From contig JALGPY010000005.1 of the NCBI GenBank assembly GCA_023055425.1, positions 86,779,495 to 86,843,494 of the forward strand: a stretch of DNA of 64,000 bases. The letters run 5' to 3'. A program made the translations under genes and the position numbers. The notes beneath the pieces are model-generated. The model searched no databases. It saw nothing but the letters and a program-made list of their open reading frames with translations, and was not told the DNA's origin. Shown piece after piece: positions 35,381 to 46,622 of this stretch. Positions within the stretch are counted from its first letter, which is position 1, and the number at the start of each line of letters is the position of its first letter. This DNA is from Linanthus parryae (Eukaryota; Streptophyta; Magnoliopsida; Ericales; Polemoniaceae).

Positions 35381-37070
35381 ACCAAAAATGGTTGTATTGC
35401 TGGTTACTCCGCCGCTATAATAACGGAGAACCTCCCTTCACGTCAACCAACTGCCCTCAATCCCCGCTAACGTGGAGCAGAACTGCTGATAACCCGCTTC
35501 TAACGGCTATGGAAGGTGAGTTAGAACAAAAGAGCGAAGAGAGCATTTCACTGGCCAAATTCCGTGAGAGTGAAAATTATAGCTACAGGGTCTAAATTTG
35601 ATTGAGGTTACTGCCACAAAAAGTTAGTATCAAAAGCTTTTTGTCTTTCTCAAATAATAAAAGAAATAAGTAAATAAATAAATACCCAATTGTTTGACAA
35701 AGAGTACATGTTGGTTGAGTAGACAAAAACTCCACTCTTTTTCCCACTCCCCCGCTCTGTAGTACCAAACTCACACCCATATCCATCTCTCTCATGCGAC
35801 GAACTCTCGTCCCCTGAACTATTCGGACTCCGGCCAGATCAATCAGTGACGGTGACCACTCCCTCCGTGTGTAAGAATATATCCCAAATACTAGTCCGCT
35901 GGATCAAGAGATGCATCAAATCAAGAATGGGTCAAACCCAATCCTTTCACAAGCCCACTTGATGAACAATGGACTAGAATGGAAGCTCAAGACAAAAGCC
36001 AAGGACCTCAAGAGTATTATGTTACTCTCGGAGATCTGGTTGTAATTACTAACGTCCTTCTAATCTGAACCGTCCGATTTTAGGGTTGACCAATCGCACG
36101 GTCAGCTCTATCACCCGACTGTATTTACTGTCGGCTCCAGACCCTTCGTATGTACGGTGAATGAATCCAATCATCATTCTTCTCTGTTCATCATCGTCCT
36201 CTCTGTGACTTCGTCTGTAAATCACAATTTTACATCGTGGTGGTGGATCGAAGGCCGCCGACAAACTCTCTTGCCCTGAAAGCCTGAATTTCGCTTGTTG
36301 CTGCAGAGAACCGCGGTTCGTAGAACTTAACCCAGTTGCTTCATGTTTTTCTTACTTTGTTCTCAGACTGCGAAGCTTATTTTCTTAGAGTTTCTCTATA
36401 ATGGTATGTGGGTTGAATTGAATTGGGCTGTCATTTTCTTATATATGTGGTACGTGCCCAAGTATAATTAGATGCTCTATTTATAAAGAGCATGCAACTG
36501 TTCATATGGAGGGAAATGAGGAGTTTTTGGCGAAGTCTTTTGGTCAATTTGCTAGGATCTGGGGATTCCATGGTGTTTATGATGTAACACTTATTTCAGG
36601 ATGAATTTTAAGTAACAATATTTTAATGAAATTGGTCTCAGTCCTGGAAACTTGGGGAGGTGTTGATCAATCCAAGTTATGTTCGTCTTGGTAGGGTGTT
36701 GGTTTGTTCAGTCTAATTACAGTTGCAGTTTAGTACAAAAAATTGCCAGACTTGATTTCATTTTTGCCACAATGGATGTATGGACATTAGTATCTAACTA
36801 TTGATTGTGTAATTCCATTTTATCAGTGCCTTCGGTTAGAGAAATTGTGGTCCTCGCTCGCCGGATTCCTGGCTGCTTTGATTGAATAACCCTGGCAACG
36901 CCATGCTTCTCTTTCACGGGTGGTTTATTGGAAGTTATTGCCAGTGTCGCCTTTCTTCGATTGTGATTTCTATGTATAACGAGACAGGTTGGTTAAGTTC
37001 ACAAATTGTTTTCCCTACTACTATTATTGCTCATGAATCGCTCACCTGACAAGACATAAATTAACTTACT
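35381..37070. other. Non-coding, possibly host sequence between C and the LINE
   Basis: No convincing ORF or element ends are visible. From about 36040 to 36400 the plus strand looks like a plant 5' UTR and first intron: CT-rich runs, a tract near TCATCATCGTCCTCTC, and a possible donor at ATGGTATGTGGG (about 36400). This is only a composition-based hint. If correct, the LINE sits in an intron of a host transcript. No protein homology was recognised in any frame. Confidence 0.3.
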
Positions 37071-37086
37071 AATAGCTAACTTGTCT
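37071..37086. repeat. LINE target-site duplication, 5' copy
   Basis: AATAGCTAACTTGTCT, repeated exactly after the poly-A at 58158-58173. The leading A residues could belong to the tail, so the true length is 14-16 bp. Confidence 0.92.
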
Positions 37087-37208
37087 AATTAGTATCGGGA
37101 AGTTCTTTCTAGTCTTCTAGAGAGAGAAAACTAGAGAGAGAAAAGTTCTTGTGCTTAGTCGCAAGTTTCTTCACTCTGCTTTGGAGTTTTGGAGTTCTTT
37201 TCAGAAGA

Positions 37209-38387
37209 ATGAGTTCGGAAGAGGAGTTAGCTTTGATTGAGGGTATGAAGCAAGTAGAGATACATTCAGAGAACGAAGTGGAGATTGAGATTAGTGATGA
37301 GGAAGCTGAGGAGAGATTGGGAGACTACTCATGCAGTCTTGTAGGAAGGATAATCACGCAAAAACCAGTGAATCTCACTGGTTTGAAGAAGACTATGAAT
37401 GAAATATGGGAGAAGCCTGCCAACTTTAATGTTGAGCACATAAAAGGGAAATTTTACCTGTTCTTCTTTGATAAAGAGGAGGATTTGGAGAGAGTTCTTA
37501 AAGGCTGTCCCTGGTTCTTTAAGAATAATCTCATCATTTTGAAGAAATGGAGTCCATATGTGGAAACTGAGGAAATGGATTTCGTTGTTTCGCCATTCTG
37601 GATTCAGGTATGGGGACTACCTAGTATTTTCATGACTGACAAGGTTATGAAGAAGGTTGGAGCCAAGTTTGAAGCTCACCTGGAAACGAAGTTCTTATCT
37701 AAGGCGACGGAACAGGGAAGAATTGTGAGGATTAAAGTTGAGTTGGATATCTCCAAACCATTGTTGAAAGAAGCTACTCTCAAGCTTCAGAAACAGAGCC
37801 TAAGGAGGATTGAATTCAGATATGAGAGATTGCCCTCTCTTTGTATTTTCTGTGGAGTATTAGATCACGAAAGAAGGGACTACAACGGCAAGGATCCGCA
37901 GCGTCTCCAACAATTTGATCCCAAGAAGTTAAGGGCTAAACATCCGTCGGAGCTTTGGTTATCGGATCAGTCTAAAGACGATGTTTTGGAAAATAATACT
38001 ACAAGGGAGGATTCTAATTTGAGTAATCATCTGAACAGTAAGATATGCTCTGTAGTTCTGGGGTTTCTTCCACCGGAGAAGATGAAGCCTAAGTTGCCGG
38101 AGATGGCTAAGTCGCCGGAAAAGAAGAGTTCAGAAGCTGAAGAGACGACGGAAGGCGAAGGGTCGGCCAGTGGAGGGAACTGGAAAGATCCCAATTCAAA
38201 CTTGGGAGAGATTTCCGAGGTAGCATCGGAAACAACAGAAAAGCAGCATGCGAGACTGGATATTGAGTTTATCAAGGAGATCAATGCCGGCTGTAATAAA
38301 CTTAATGATTTTATTGGAAATAAGGAGGGGGACATGGGTGAAGCTCGTTTGGGCTTTGGCAAAAATGCTGATAATGGATTTGGGCCT
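37209..38387 (+). pseudogene. LINE ORF1, first part (DUF4283 protein)
   Basis: The start is the ATG at 37209 (MSSEEELALIEGMKQ); the open frame extends upstream only through a non-ATG codon. Residues about 35-200 form the DUF4283-type domain (SCSLVGRIITQKPVNLTGLK, GKFYLFFFDKEEDLERVLKG, PFWIQVWGLP). A CCHC-like knuckle follows at 37842-37883 (CIFCGVLDHERRDY), in which the last Cys is Tyr. After that comes a low-complexity Ser/Glu/Lys tail. Plant L1 ORF1 proteins bind element RNA. Element G cuts the gene at 38387, and the frame continues exactly at 53586 once G and one GGCCT are removed. Confidence 0.85.
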
Positions 38388-39016
38388 TGTGCACAAGAGA
38401 TTCCGGCGGGGAGACCTCCGTGTACACCGTATGTATAGGATCAGGGATCGCACATGAAGAGTGGGGTTGTGTGTAGGGAGAGAGTAAGGCAGTAGTAATG
38501 TCTGAGAGAGAGAGACAGAGGTTTGGCAGAGCTTCCGCGTATGGCAAGTGTGTTCTCCCTTGTATGGAAAGGTTAACGTCCTATATATAGCAGGGAACGT
38601 GACCGTTGTAGTGTGGTTAATGCGCCCATTGATGGCGGCTTAATTAGCTTAACCATAACGGCACGTTCGTCCGAGTATATAGGGACCGTTACAGCACGTG
38701 GTGCGCGAATACCGGAACCGTTACGAGGTTGACCGGGTTAGACCGGATTGACCGGGTTTATGGAGCTCGTGCCATAAATCTCTCAAAACAGTTACTAAAG
38801 GTCGCGTGCGGGCTTGGCTCGCACGCGACAGGGCTTACTCTAGCCTCCAAACCACTAAGTCCCTACAAGTCCCGTGCAGTGGTATGCGAGGGCTCTGTCT
38901 CGCAGCCCCCACATGGATCAGCTCGGCTGGTGATCCAGTGTGTGTGGAGCACAATATGGTGTGCTGGATGGTTGCCACGTGGCCAAGATCTGTCAGCTCA
39001 GAAAGCACTATCTACA
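38388..39016 (-). repeat. Element G 3' LTR (left copy)
   Basis: Starts TGTGCACAAGAG, ends CACTATCTACA. It differs from the right copy by a 2-bp AG indel in a GA run, a 10-bp indel in a GACCGG repeat near 38730-38755, and about five substitutions. It contains two CACGTG cores (38695-38700 and 38976-38981). Confidence 0.93.
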
Positions 39017-39030
39017 TTAGCCCCCTTTCT
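39017..39030 (-). promoter_or_regulatory. Element G polypurine tract
   Basis: The minus strand reads AGAAAGGGGGCTAA directly before the 3' LTR. Together with the primer site at the other end it sets the element's direction. Confidence 0.75.
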
Positions 39031-39274
39031 GCGCGTGAAGACTCATAGCTGTGTAGACTTCCATGCGCGGAAACCAACATACGCGTCGTCGCCACGCACC
39101 AATTCAAATACGGGTAAGTTTAGCCCCCGTGCGTGCCATTATGACCTAAAACCCCTAGAGTCGTGCCGTCTGGATTTTAGGGTTTTAGGCGTGACGTCAG
39201 CTTGTCCTGTGATTGCGCGATTCGACGGTGACGGTTGCGATTCGACTACTGAAAGGACGCAACCCTTCATTGTT

Positions 39275-39290
39275 TTTGGATAAATACTTT
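39275..39290 (+). promoter_or_regulatory. Candidate TATA box for the antisense gene of G
   Basis: The plus strand has TTTTTGGATAAATACTTT about 470 bp before the antisense gene's ATG, in the non-LTR segment between the 3' LTR and that gene. A possible 5' UTR intron runs from a GT near 39445 to TCTTCCGCAG at 39750. Both calls are pattern-based and weak. If right, the gene has its own promoter independent of the LTR. Confidence 0.3.
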
Positions 39291-39752
39291 GTATCCTCCA
39301 TTGTTGCAAAGCATCACTTCTTTCTCTTAAAGTGAATGGTACCCGGAGATCTTCGAGAGCAGATTCAGATAATCAATCACCAGTTCAGAACTGCAAATTG
39401 TGTTCTTCAATTGTGCATATCCAAGCAGGCTTCAAGAAAACAAGGTTGGCCTTGTTCAATTTTGATTTAAGATACCAGTGTTTGCCTTGAACTGCGTTGA
39501 ATCTGTAAGCCCAGAACATATAATCTGTTGAAACTTGCGAAGAAGCTTTGATCTTTGAACCCACTTTTGCTTTAATCCTTCAATAATAAGGGCTTCAGAT
39601 GTGAGATCTTGAAATCACTGATAATGCAACCCCCTAATTTCTGAAATTGATACCAGAAACTGTTCATCTTTCTTTTCATAATAGATCTTGAATTTCGAAA
39701 TTCAAACTGAAGTGTGGTATTTCTCCCCCCTTTTTCTTGCTCTTCCGCAGGA

Positions 39753-42700
39753 ATGGCCAAGACAAAAGGAACCAAACCCGTCAAGGAAGATGAAGAGATA
39801 CCCGACCTTCCGCAGGCCTTGTGGCGAAAAGCCCCCTATCTAGGTGGCAAAGATTTCTACCATGCGAGGGTTAAGGCGAAGAAGATGCCTGCTCCTGTCC
39901 CGGTTGAGGGATTGCTAACACTGACTCGCCCGGTTAACTCAGCCTTGCTCGAGTTGATTGGTTCCGAGGATGTGGTTCGATTGGGAATCGAAAATGGGTA
40001 CTTTCCCTACACTGCGATTTCTACCCAGGCTTTCGTCCAGAAATTGGACTACATGGATGAGTGGATTGACCACGTGTTGACCAATCATGCCGCGACTCTT
40101 GATGAAGCCGGCGTATACTTCGCTGTTCGTGCTATGAAGGGTGCTGCCGTGAAGCTGGACCAGTCCATGCTTCTAGACCTTCTTTCCCGTTACTCGCCTG
40201 CGACTCACACGTTCCACTTTGATGAGTTCGAGGCTGCCCCCACACTCGAGGACGTGCATATGCTGTACGATCTTTCCCCCATGGGTGAAGTGGACCCCTT
40301 GAGCCCTTTGTGGACATCTGCGGAGATTGCTTTATACACGCAGATGGAGGAATGCCTAACAGAGGTGAAGAAAATCTCCACTCGGTGGACCACTACCAAG
40401 GCCCTTCCAAACTGGCAGTAGGTCGATACGTCTGCGAAGAACACCTGGAACAAATGGTTGCAGTACTTCTTTCGAGACTATGCGAACAGCAGCATCACTA
40501 AGAAGCTTCTGAGTGAGAACCCAGAGGCCGAGAATTATGTAGAGGGTAAAGGCTATCACTTGACCCTTTGTGCTTTTCTCTGTGCTTGGTTGTCGAGGTA
40601 CTTGATTGACGGTCACCCACATGATGGGGTCTTCTACCATGTTTTGCCACTTGCTGTGAGGCTCGCCCTTGGCCAGAGAGTCGCACTCGGACCCTTGGTC
40701 TTGGGCACGCTGTACTACAGGCTTGATCAGCTGGTTCTAGCCATGAAAGAGTCGCGTGGCCGCCTCGATGTACTGACTTTTGTCAATATTTCCTTTTTGA
40801 CAATGTGGGTTTTCGAGCGGTGGCCATCCTATGCTCCAACTGCTCTCAAACCTGACAAGTGGTGTCCCCCAGGCGAGACGGAAGAGCGCAACAGCGGCAG
40901 GGCTGCGAGGTGGTTCGGAGCGAACAATACCAAGTGCGTTTGGAGCTTGATATGCGACAAACGGAAAGAGTTTACTGCCAGGCCCTATGCCACACGCATT
41001 GAGAACGTGCGATGGTTTCCAAAGCTGTACCCCTCTAAGGGTGTTGTCTTCTCAGAAGAGCTGCTCTTCGAAGAGTGATCGCATTTCCATGAGCGCTACC
41101 GCGAGTTCCTTTGCTGGTGTCTACGAGGTTCCCTTCCGGCCCTCGCAGAGCATATTCGTGAGCTCGCGCCAAGGTATGAGAGGATTACCGTGGATGTTGA
41201 CCCCACTCGAGTTTCTCCCCAGTTCGGCTTTGATGCAGTGGCACCATCAATCTGGCCCCAGTCCATTATCAGAGGTTGCTATAAGCGCTTGCTAACAAAG
41301 GAGTGCAAGACAGTCTTCATGAACAATCTTCCTTTTGAGCAGCCTGCAGGTACCCGCGAGGGTGGTTTTTCCCAGAACTGGCTCGCATACTGGGTCGCCC
41401 AGCAAACGAGGATTGAGACGCAGTCGGCTGCTCAGCCGAGTAGAGCTCCCTTGATCAAGAGAAATTCTTTTCCATTTCGCCCCAATTGCAGCCTGAGCGA
41501 GTCTGAATATGGTTGCTACTCACTGTTGGATCGTGAGAACCCTTTGTGTCCTGACGTTATTCTGAAGGAGAAGGTCGCCGCAGTTAAGAAAGGCGACACG
41601 CATGTCGTCAGATACAGCAAGGCATTTGCTGAGGTAAGCAATTTTTCCCGCGTGCGTTAAGCTTCTTGATTTCCTTATGGTGACGCCTTTATTCTGTACT
41701 GTTTGCTGTAGTGTCATGTGCAGAGATTCGCATCTGGTGATCGCTCCAAGTCATTGGTTAACACCATTGTTGCCACCAGAAGACAAAAGCTGCCGTTTCT
41801 GCTAGCATGGAGGATGGACCCTGAGGTCGAAACCAAGATTCGCGCAGTCATGAATGCTTTTGCTGACTCGCTGATAGACAATGCTCCGGCCTCGTCTCCT
41901 CCCGGAGATGATCCGTCCCCTCCAGCGACTGCGGCGCCGAGAGTGAAGAGACCCAGGCAAGAGGGAATGACAATTTCTTGCCCCAGAAGTGCTCCAACTT
42001 CTCCTCCGGCGAGGTCCCTTTCTGTCAAGGACAAAGGCAAAGGTCACATGCCCAGCAAAGTGCGGAAAGAGCTCGCAGTTGAGACTTCCGTTCCATTCAA
42101 CCAAGAGGAAGAAGGAGAGAGGCAGGAGCCCAGAGAAAGTGATGAAGAAGAAGAAAGAACAGTGGTGATGCATGAAGAATCAGGAGGTACTTCCGTCGCA
42201 TTTCTCTTCCCATCATCGTAATTCTTTTGTAATTCTTTCTTAAACCAATCATATCTTCGCAGATGATGATGATGATGAGATCATCGGTGGCCTTTTGGCC
42301 AAGAGAAAAAAGAGAGATACCCATTCTGGCGTTCCAGACGATCCCATAAGCGAGGACGTTCTTGCTGAGTCCAGGAAGACAGCCGCAGAGGCTGCTGAAA
42401 GAAGAAGACAGCGGGAAGAGGAGGAGCTCGAGCGTGTGAGACAGCGGAGCCTCGAAGAGCAACATGTTGACGACTTAGTGCGTCCAGCTAGCGAGGAAGA
42501 TGAGCTTCCCGAAGAAGTGACTCCCCAGCTGAGGAGGAGGATGCGGTTCCAGAAGAGGATGCAGCAGCCCTGGAGCAAGCCCAAGCAGACTTTGAAGAGA
42601 TCGCAGGCGGCGATAAAGGTGAGATCTTCAATCTCGCAGTAACTTATAGAGATGTTATTGTGGGTGCGTTAAAGCATGGTGTGTCAAAGGCTGACATTCG

Positions 42701-44045
42701 CCGTTGGCTAGTAGACAAGTGCGGAGAACCCTCAGGTAACCATTTGAGCGATATGCATATACTAGACCTGAGCAACTTGAAACAGAATCATGACTGGTTT
42801 CTTCGCGTCCCAGGTCACGCTCCTTTTAAAGACTTGCTTAATGAGGACACACTAATAGGACATGGTTCCACGTCTTTAGTGTATGACGAAGATACGTCAA
42901 TCCCACCTTCGCGTGGAGGTGCTTGCTCTTAGCTTTAGCAAAGATAGTAAAATAGAATTCAATGCGAGTTACCTCATACCGTTGCATTTTGTGTCGCAGG
43001 CAATGCCGAGGAACCTGCGCTGGAGCAGAGAAGTCAGCCTTCTGCGTCCTATGTTCCGATTCTGAGCTCCCATACCGAGAAGCCCGTCGCAGCTGCGGAA
43101 CACGCAGGTGAGCCTCTCGAGGACATCATCGAACTTTCCGATGATGCTGAAGCTGATGCTGTGCTAATGGATGAAGATGCCCATACTGGCGCTGAGGAAG
43201 TAAGGACAAATGCTGCTGATGCTTCCGCATCTGAGAACGTCCCTCGCCAAGCGGCTTCGGCGGTCACTTCGCCTCCGGCGATGACTGAGTCAGTAGCACC
43301 TATTCCTGCGTGGAGCTTTTGGGGCTCGCAGGTTGGGACTGCAGTCGCAGCTGGCGCGGCCTATACTCTTCCTCCTGACTACGAGAGGTTAGAGCTCGCA
43401 GCTAACAGGAGAGCTATGGAGCGAGGACAGTCTTCGACCACCCCGGCAGCGCGCATTCCTTCTCTTCATGAGATTTTGGAAGGAACTGGTAAGTAGAGAT
43501 TCACTGTTTGCATCTCGCATTATTCACTTGCGAGTTTGACATCATGACTTGGCTTTGACATTGCTTTAGGTTTGAAGCAAACGGATGTGGACTGGGTGGT
43601 TCGGATGCGCCTCACCTACCCCCAATCGTTTGTGAGATCTCTGGAGATAGGGCCCTTCGACAGGAGGCTGTTTCTTACTGAAGCCATTTGGATTTTGGAG
43701 CAGCTGTCTGCGGCTACGCCTGCGACCATTTCTGTCCAGAGTGCTGAATTGCTATGTGGCATGTGCCAAAATCTCCTGACCAATGTTCAAGGCAGGCTGG
43801 GTTTCAGATTTCTTATGAAAAGAGTTACTCTGATTCGCGCAGCCGTAACTTTGAAGCTCGGCCACCAGAACCTCGCAGCCGAGAAGCAGAAGGTGGAGCA
43901 GCAAAAGCAAAAGGTTGACGAAGCTCTGAAGCTCTATCATGAGATGAATGCCAGGTGCGAGCAACTGAAACAAGAAGTGGAGCAGGTAGAGAAGCTGAAC
44001 CATCAGTTCGCGCCCCATGACTCCTTGATAAAGAACTTGCTTTGA
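39753..44045 (+). pseudogene. Antisense intron-containing gene in G: plant mobile domain (PMD) protein
   Basis: On the strand opposite pol, five exons can be joined with GT-AG introns and matching phases (0,1,1,1): 39753-41633, 41712-42186, 42263-42735, 43000-43488, 43570-44045. The product would be about 1,250 residues. The N-terminal half contains a plant mobile domain (LLSRYSPATHTFHFDEF, APTLEDVHMLYDLSPMG, WVFERWPSYAP). Then come a proline- and acid-rich middle (DDDDDE, REEEELERVRQRSLEEQ) and a C-terminal coiled coil (EKQKVEQQKQKVDEALKLY). This copy has nonsense codons at 40419-40421 and 41076-41078 and a frameshift near 42525. Antisense ORFs between pol and the 3' LTR, some PMD-like, have been described in Tat elements. 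Function unknown; PMD relatives in hosts are linked to silencing. Confidence 0.78.
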
Positions 44046-45480
44046 CTTTTCGAATTTTGAAAAATAGCAAGGAAATAGTTGGAACATTAATGTAATATTT
44101 GAAAACATTAATGTAATGTTGCTAGGGTTTCTCCCCTCTTTTTTTTTTAACAACAAGAATCAACCCTTTTTGCCCTTTCCGGGATTTGATAGGATATCTC
44201 TGTGCATATCCAATTATGACATCAGCAATTGATACTCTGCTTGATTTTCGCGCTAATTTCTCGGAAGATAAGCACGCTTTCGTTGGGAAGTCCATCCGAA
44301 TCATGACCATCCGTCATTTATTAGGATACGCAACTGAATCGTCGTAGCCTTTAGTAGGGTAATTGATTGTTACCGCTTTTCAAGGCGTAAGTGATTGACT
44401 TTACCCTCTTTTCGAATTCTGCTGACTCATCTTTGGCAACTGAGGAGTCTCCACAGGGTCTATATAAACCCTGTCTTTGCCATTTGGGTTCTTCATCCCA
44501 AAAATGTGTTTTGCCGTGAGTCCTTACGACTGCTGGCTTCAACGCTTGTTTTTCGTTGATTCATGGCAACTTCAAGTTGTGAATCCTGAGTTTGCGCTTT
44601 GTGCTATAGAAATAGTTTCCAAGATCCACTTTATGAGGAATATTGCTCGTTATAGCCATCATAAAGAAGATGGAGATGATATCTCATGTGTGTTTGAAGA
44701 ATCTTCTTTGTGTATTATGTTTGCAGGTCATGTTTCCGGCCGCCTCCCGGTGAGGTGCAGCGCCGAAGTGACCGTGCTACCGTCTCGTAATGAACGGCGG
44801 AATTCTCCTCCAGCATCCCTGGAGGAGGATTTCTTGCCTCTTCGTTCTTGAACTTAGGAGGCTCGTCAATGCCCTTGTCTATCATGACAAGGAACCCATC
44901 ACCAGAGGAACGACTGCTTCCCCTGTTTTGCACGGCTGCATACGCCGGAACAGGAGGTTCCTCCGATGCCTATCTTGATCAGACAGAGGCCTTTGTCACT
45001 TCTTGGGGTCGTGGACGTACCGTTACCCAGATCTTGCCGCTAGGGACGTAGCGAATGACAAGTTGATCTCTTCGCAGCAGCATCCCTTTTGCTATAGATC
45101 TTTGGCCGCAGATCTGTGTATTGCATAGCCGGTGTTAGGACCGGTGGGTTCATCCTTTCTCAGTTAGGATTCCCTCGATGTGTTTCTGCTGGCTTGTCAG
45201 CTACTTTTCGAATGTATTGTAAGCCATGTTGGCTGCGTAGTTAGATTTGAGCTTTTTCGCTTGTAAGCTGCTATCTAGACAGATAAATTGTAAGTCCTTT
45301 CGACTCATAATGACAAGTAGCCTTTCGTATTATCTGCTGTTTTGTTACAACAAAATACAATTTCGCATGCGTTTTGGCATATTTCGCCTTGCATAATGCT
45401 ATGTACACGTCTCGCATTTGCTATCTGCCATATGAATTCGCAGATGTTTCACTAGATCGTTCGAGATCATATTTTTCGCA
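44046..45480. other. Element G spacer between the antisense gene and the tandem array
   Basis: About 1.4 kb without a supportable gene. Frames on both strands (for example around 44477-44851) match nothing recognised and have no clear start context. Motifs of the type TTTCGCA and TTCGCAG recur here and lead into the repeat array. It probably acts as part of the variable 3' untranslated region of the retroelement transcript. Confidence 0.5.
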
Positions 45481-45499
45481 GCTGTGCCATCTTGGCAGA

Positions 45500-46410
45500 T
45501 GGGCTTGTGATTAGCCTTCAGATGCACGTGCTATCATATCAGATAGACCTTTGTAGATCACTTAGGATCATTTTGCACAATATTGCTATCGTAGCAGATA
45601 GGCTTTAGTAGATCAATTAAGATCGTTTTTCGCATGAGTTGCTATCGTAACAGATAGGCTTTAGAAGATCAATTAAGATTGGTTTTCGCATGAGTTGCTA
45701 TCGTAACAGATAGGCTTTAGAAGATCAATTAAGATCGTTTTTCGCATGAGTTGCTATCGTAACAGATAGGCTTAGATGATCAATTAAGATCGCATTTGCT
45801 AGGCTGCTATCGTAACAGATAGGCTTAGATGATCAATTAAGATCGCATTTGCATAGGCTGCTATCGTAACAGATAGGCTTAGATGATCAATTAAGATCGC
45901 ATTTGCATAGGCTGCTATCGTAACAGATAGGCTTAGATGATCAATTAAGATCGCATTTGCATAGGCTGCTATCGTAACAGATAGGCTTAGATGATCAATT
46001 AAGATCGCATTTGCATAGGCTGCTATCGTAACAAATAGGCTTAGATGATCAATTAAGATCGCATTTGCATAGGCTTCTATCGTAACAGATAGGCTTAGAT
46101 GATCAATTAATTGCATTTGCATAGGCTGCTATCGTAACAGATAGGCTTAGATGATCAATTAAGATCGCGTTTGCATAGGCTGCTATCGTAACAGATAGGC
46201 TTAGATGATCAATTAAGATCGCATTTTCATAGGCTGCTATCGTAACAGACAGGCTTAGATGATCAATTAAGATCGCGTTTGCATAGGCTGCTATCGTAAC
46301 AGATAGGCTTAGATGATCAATTAAGATCGCATTTGCATAGGCTGCTATCGTAACAGATAGGCTTAGATGATCAATTAAGATCGCATTTGCAGATTGCTAT
46401 TGTAGCGGAT
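45500..46410. repeat. 54-bp tandem repeat array in element G
   Basis: About 16 units in tandem. Unit starts (GCTATCG) are at 45585, 45641, 45697, 45753, 45806, 45860, 45914, 45968, 46022, 46076, 46128, 46182, 46236, 46290, 46344 and 46396. The first units are 56 bp, the later ones 54 bp with two of 52-53. Core features are CTATCGTAACAGATAGGC, itself an imperfect inverted repeat, and GATCAATTAAGATCG. Degenerate units precede at about 45480-45585. Because 54 is a multiple of three, a long frame on the minus strand is an artefact. Variable 3' tandem repeats are known in Tat elements and can seed satellites. Confidence 0.92.
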
Positions 46411-46622
46411 AACTCGTTGTTAACAGTTATAACAAACTGAAATAAAGTAAAATTGACATCCAGAAATATGAAGTTTCTCATTTGGGAGAATTTTCTTATT
46501 ATAACGCTCTCATATGGGAGAGATGAGATTACAATCCTCTCATATGGGAGATGAGATTGTGTAAATCGTAGCCATACAAGACATTAAGCGACGTTATAAT
46601 AAAACGCATGAAATGAGAGAAG

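Noticed and set aside
38729..39283. A 184-codon plus-strand frame across G's left LTR edge, also present near 53272
   Set aside because: It lies mostly in LTR sequence, appears in both LTR copies, and matches no known protein.
45799..46122. A 107-codon minus-strand frame with an 18-residue repeat
   Set aside because: It is read straight through the 54-bp tandem array; because 54 is divisible by three, any open unit stays open. No start context or homology.
45500..46410. CRISPR-like array
   Set aside because: Units are directly adjacent with no unique spacers, and the setting is a plant retrotransposon.
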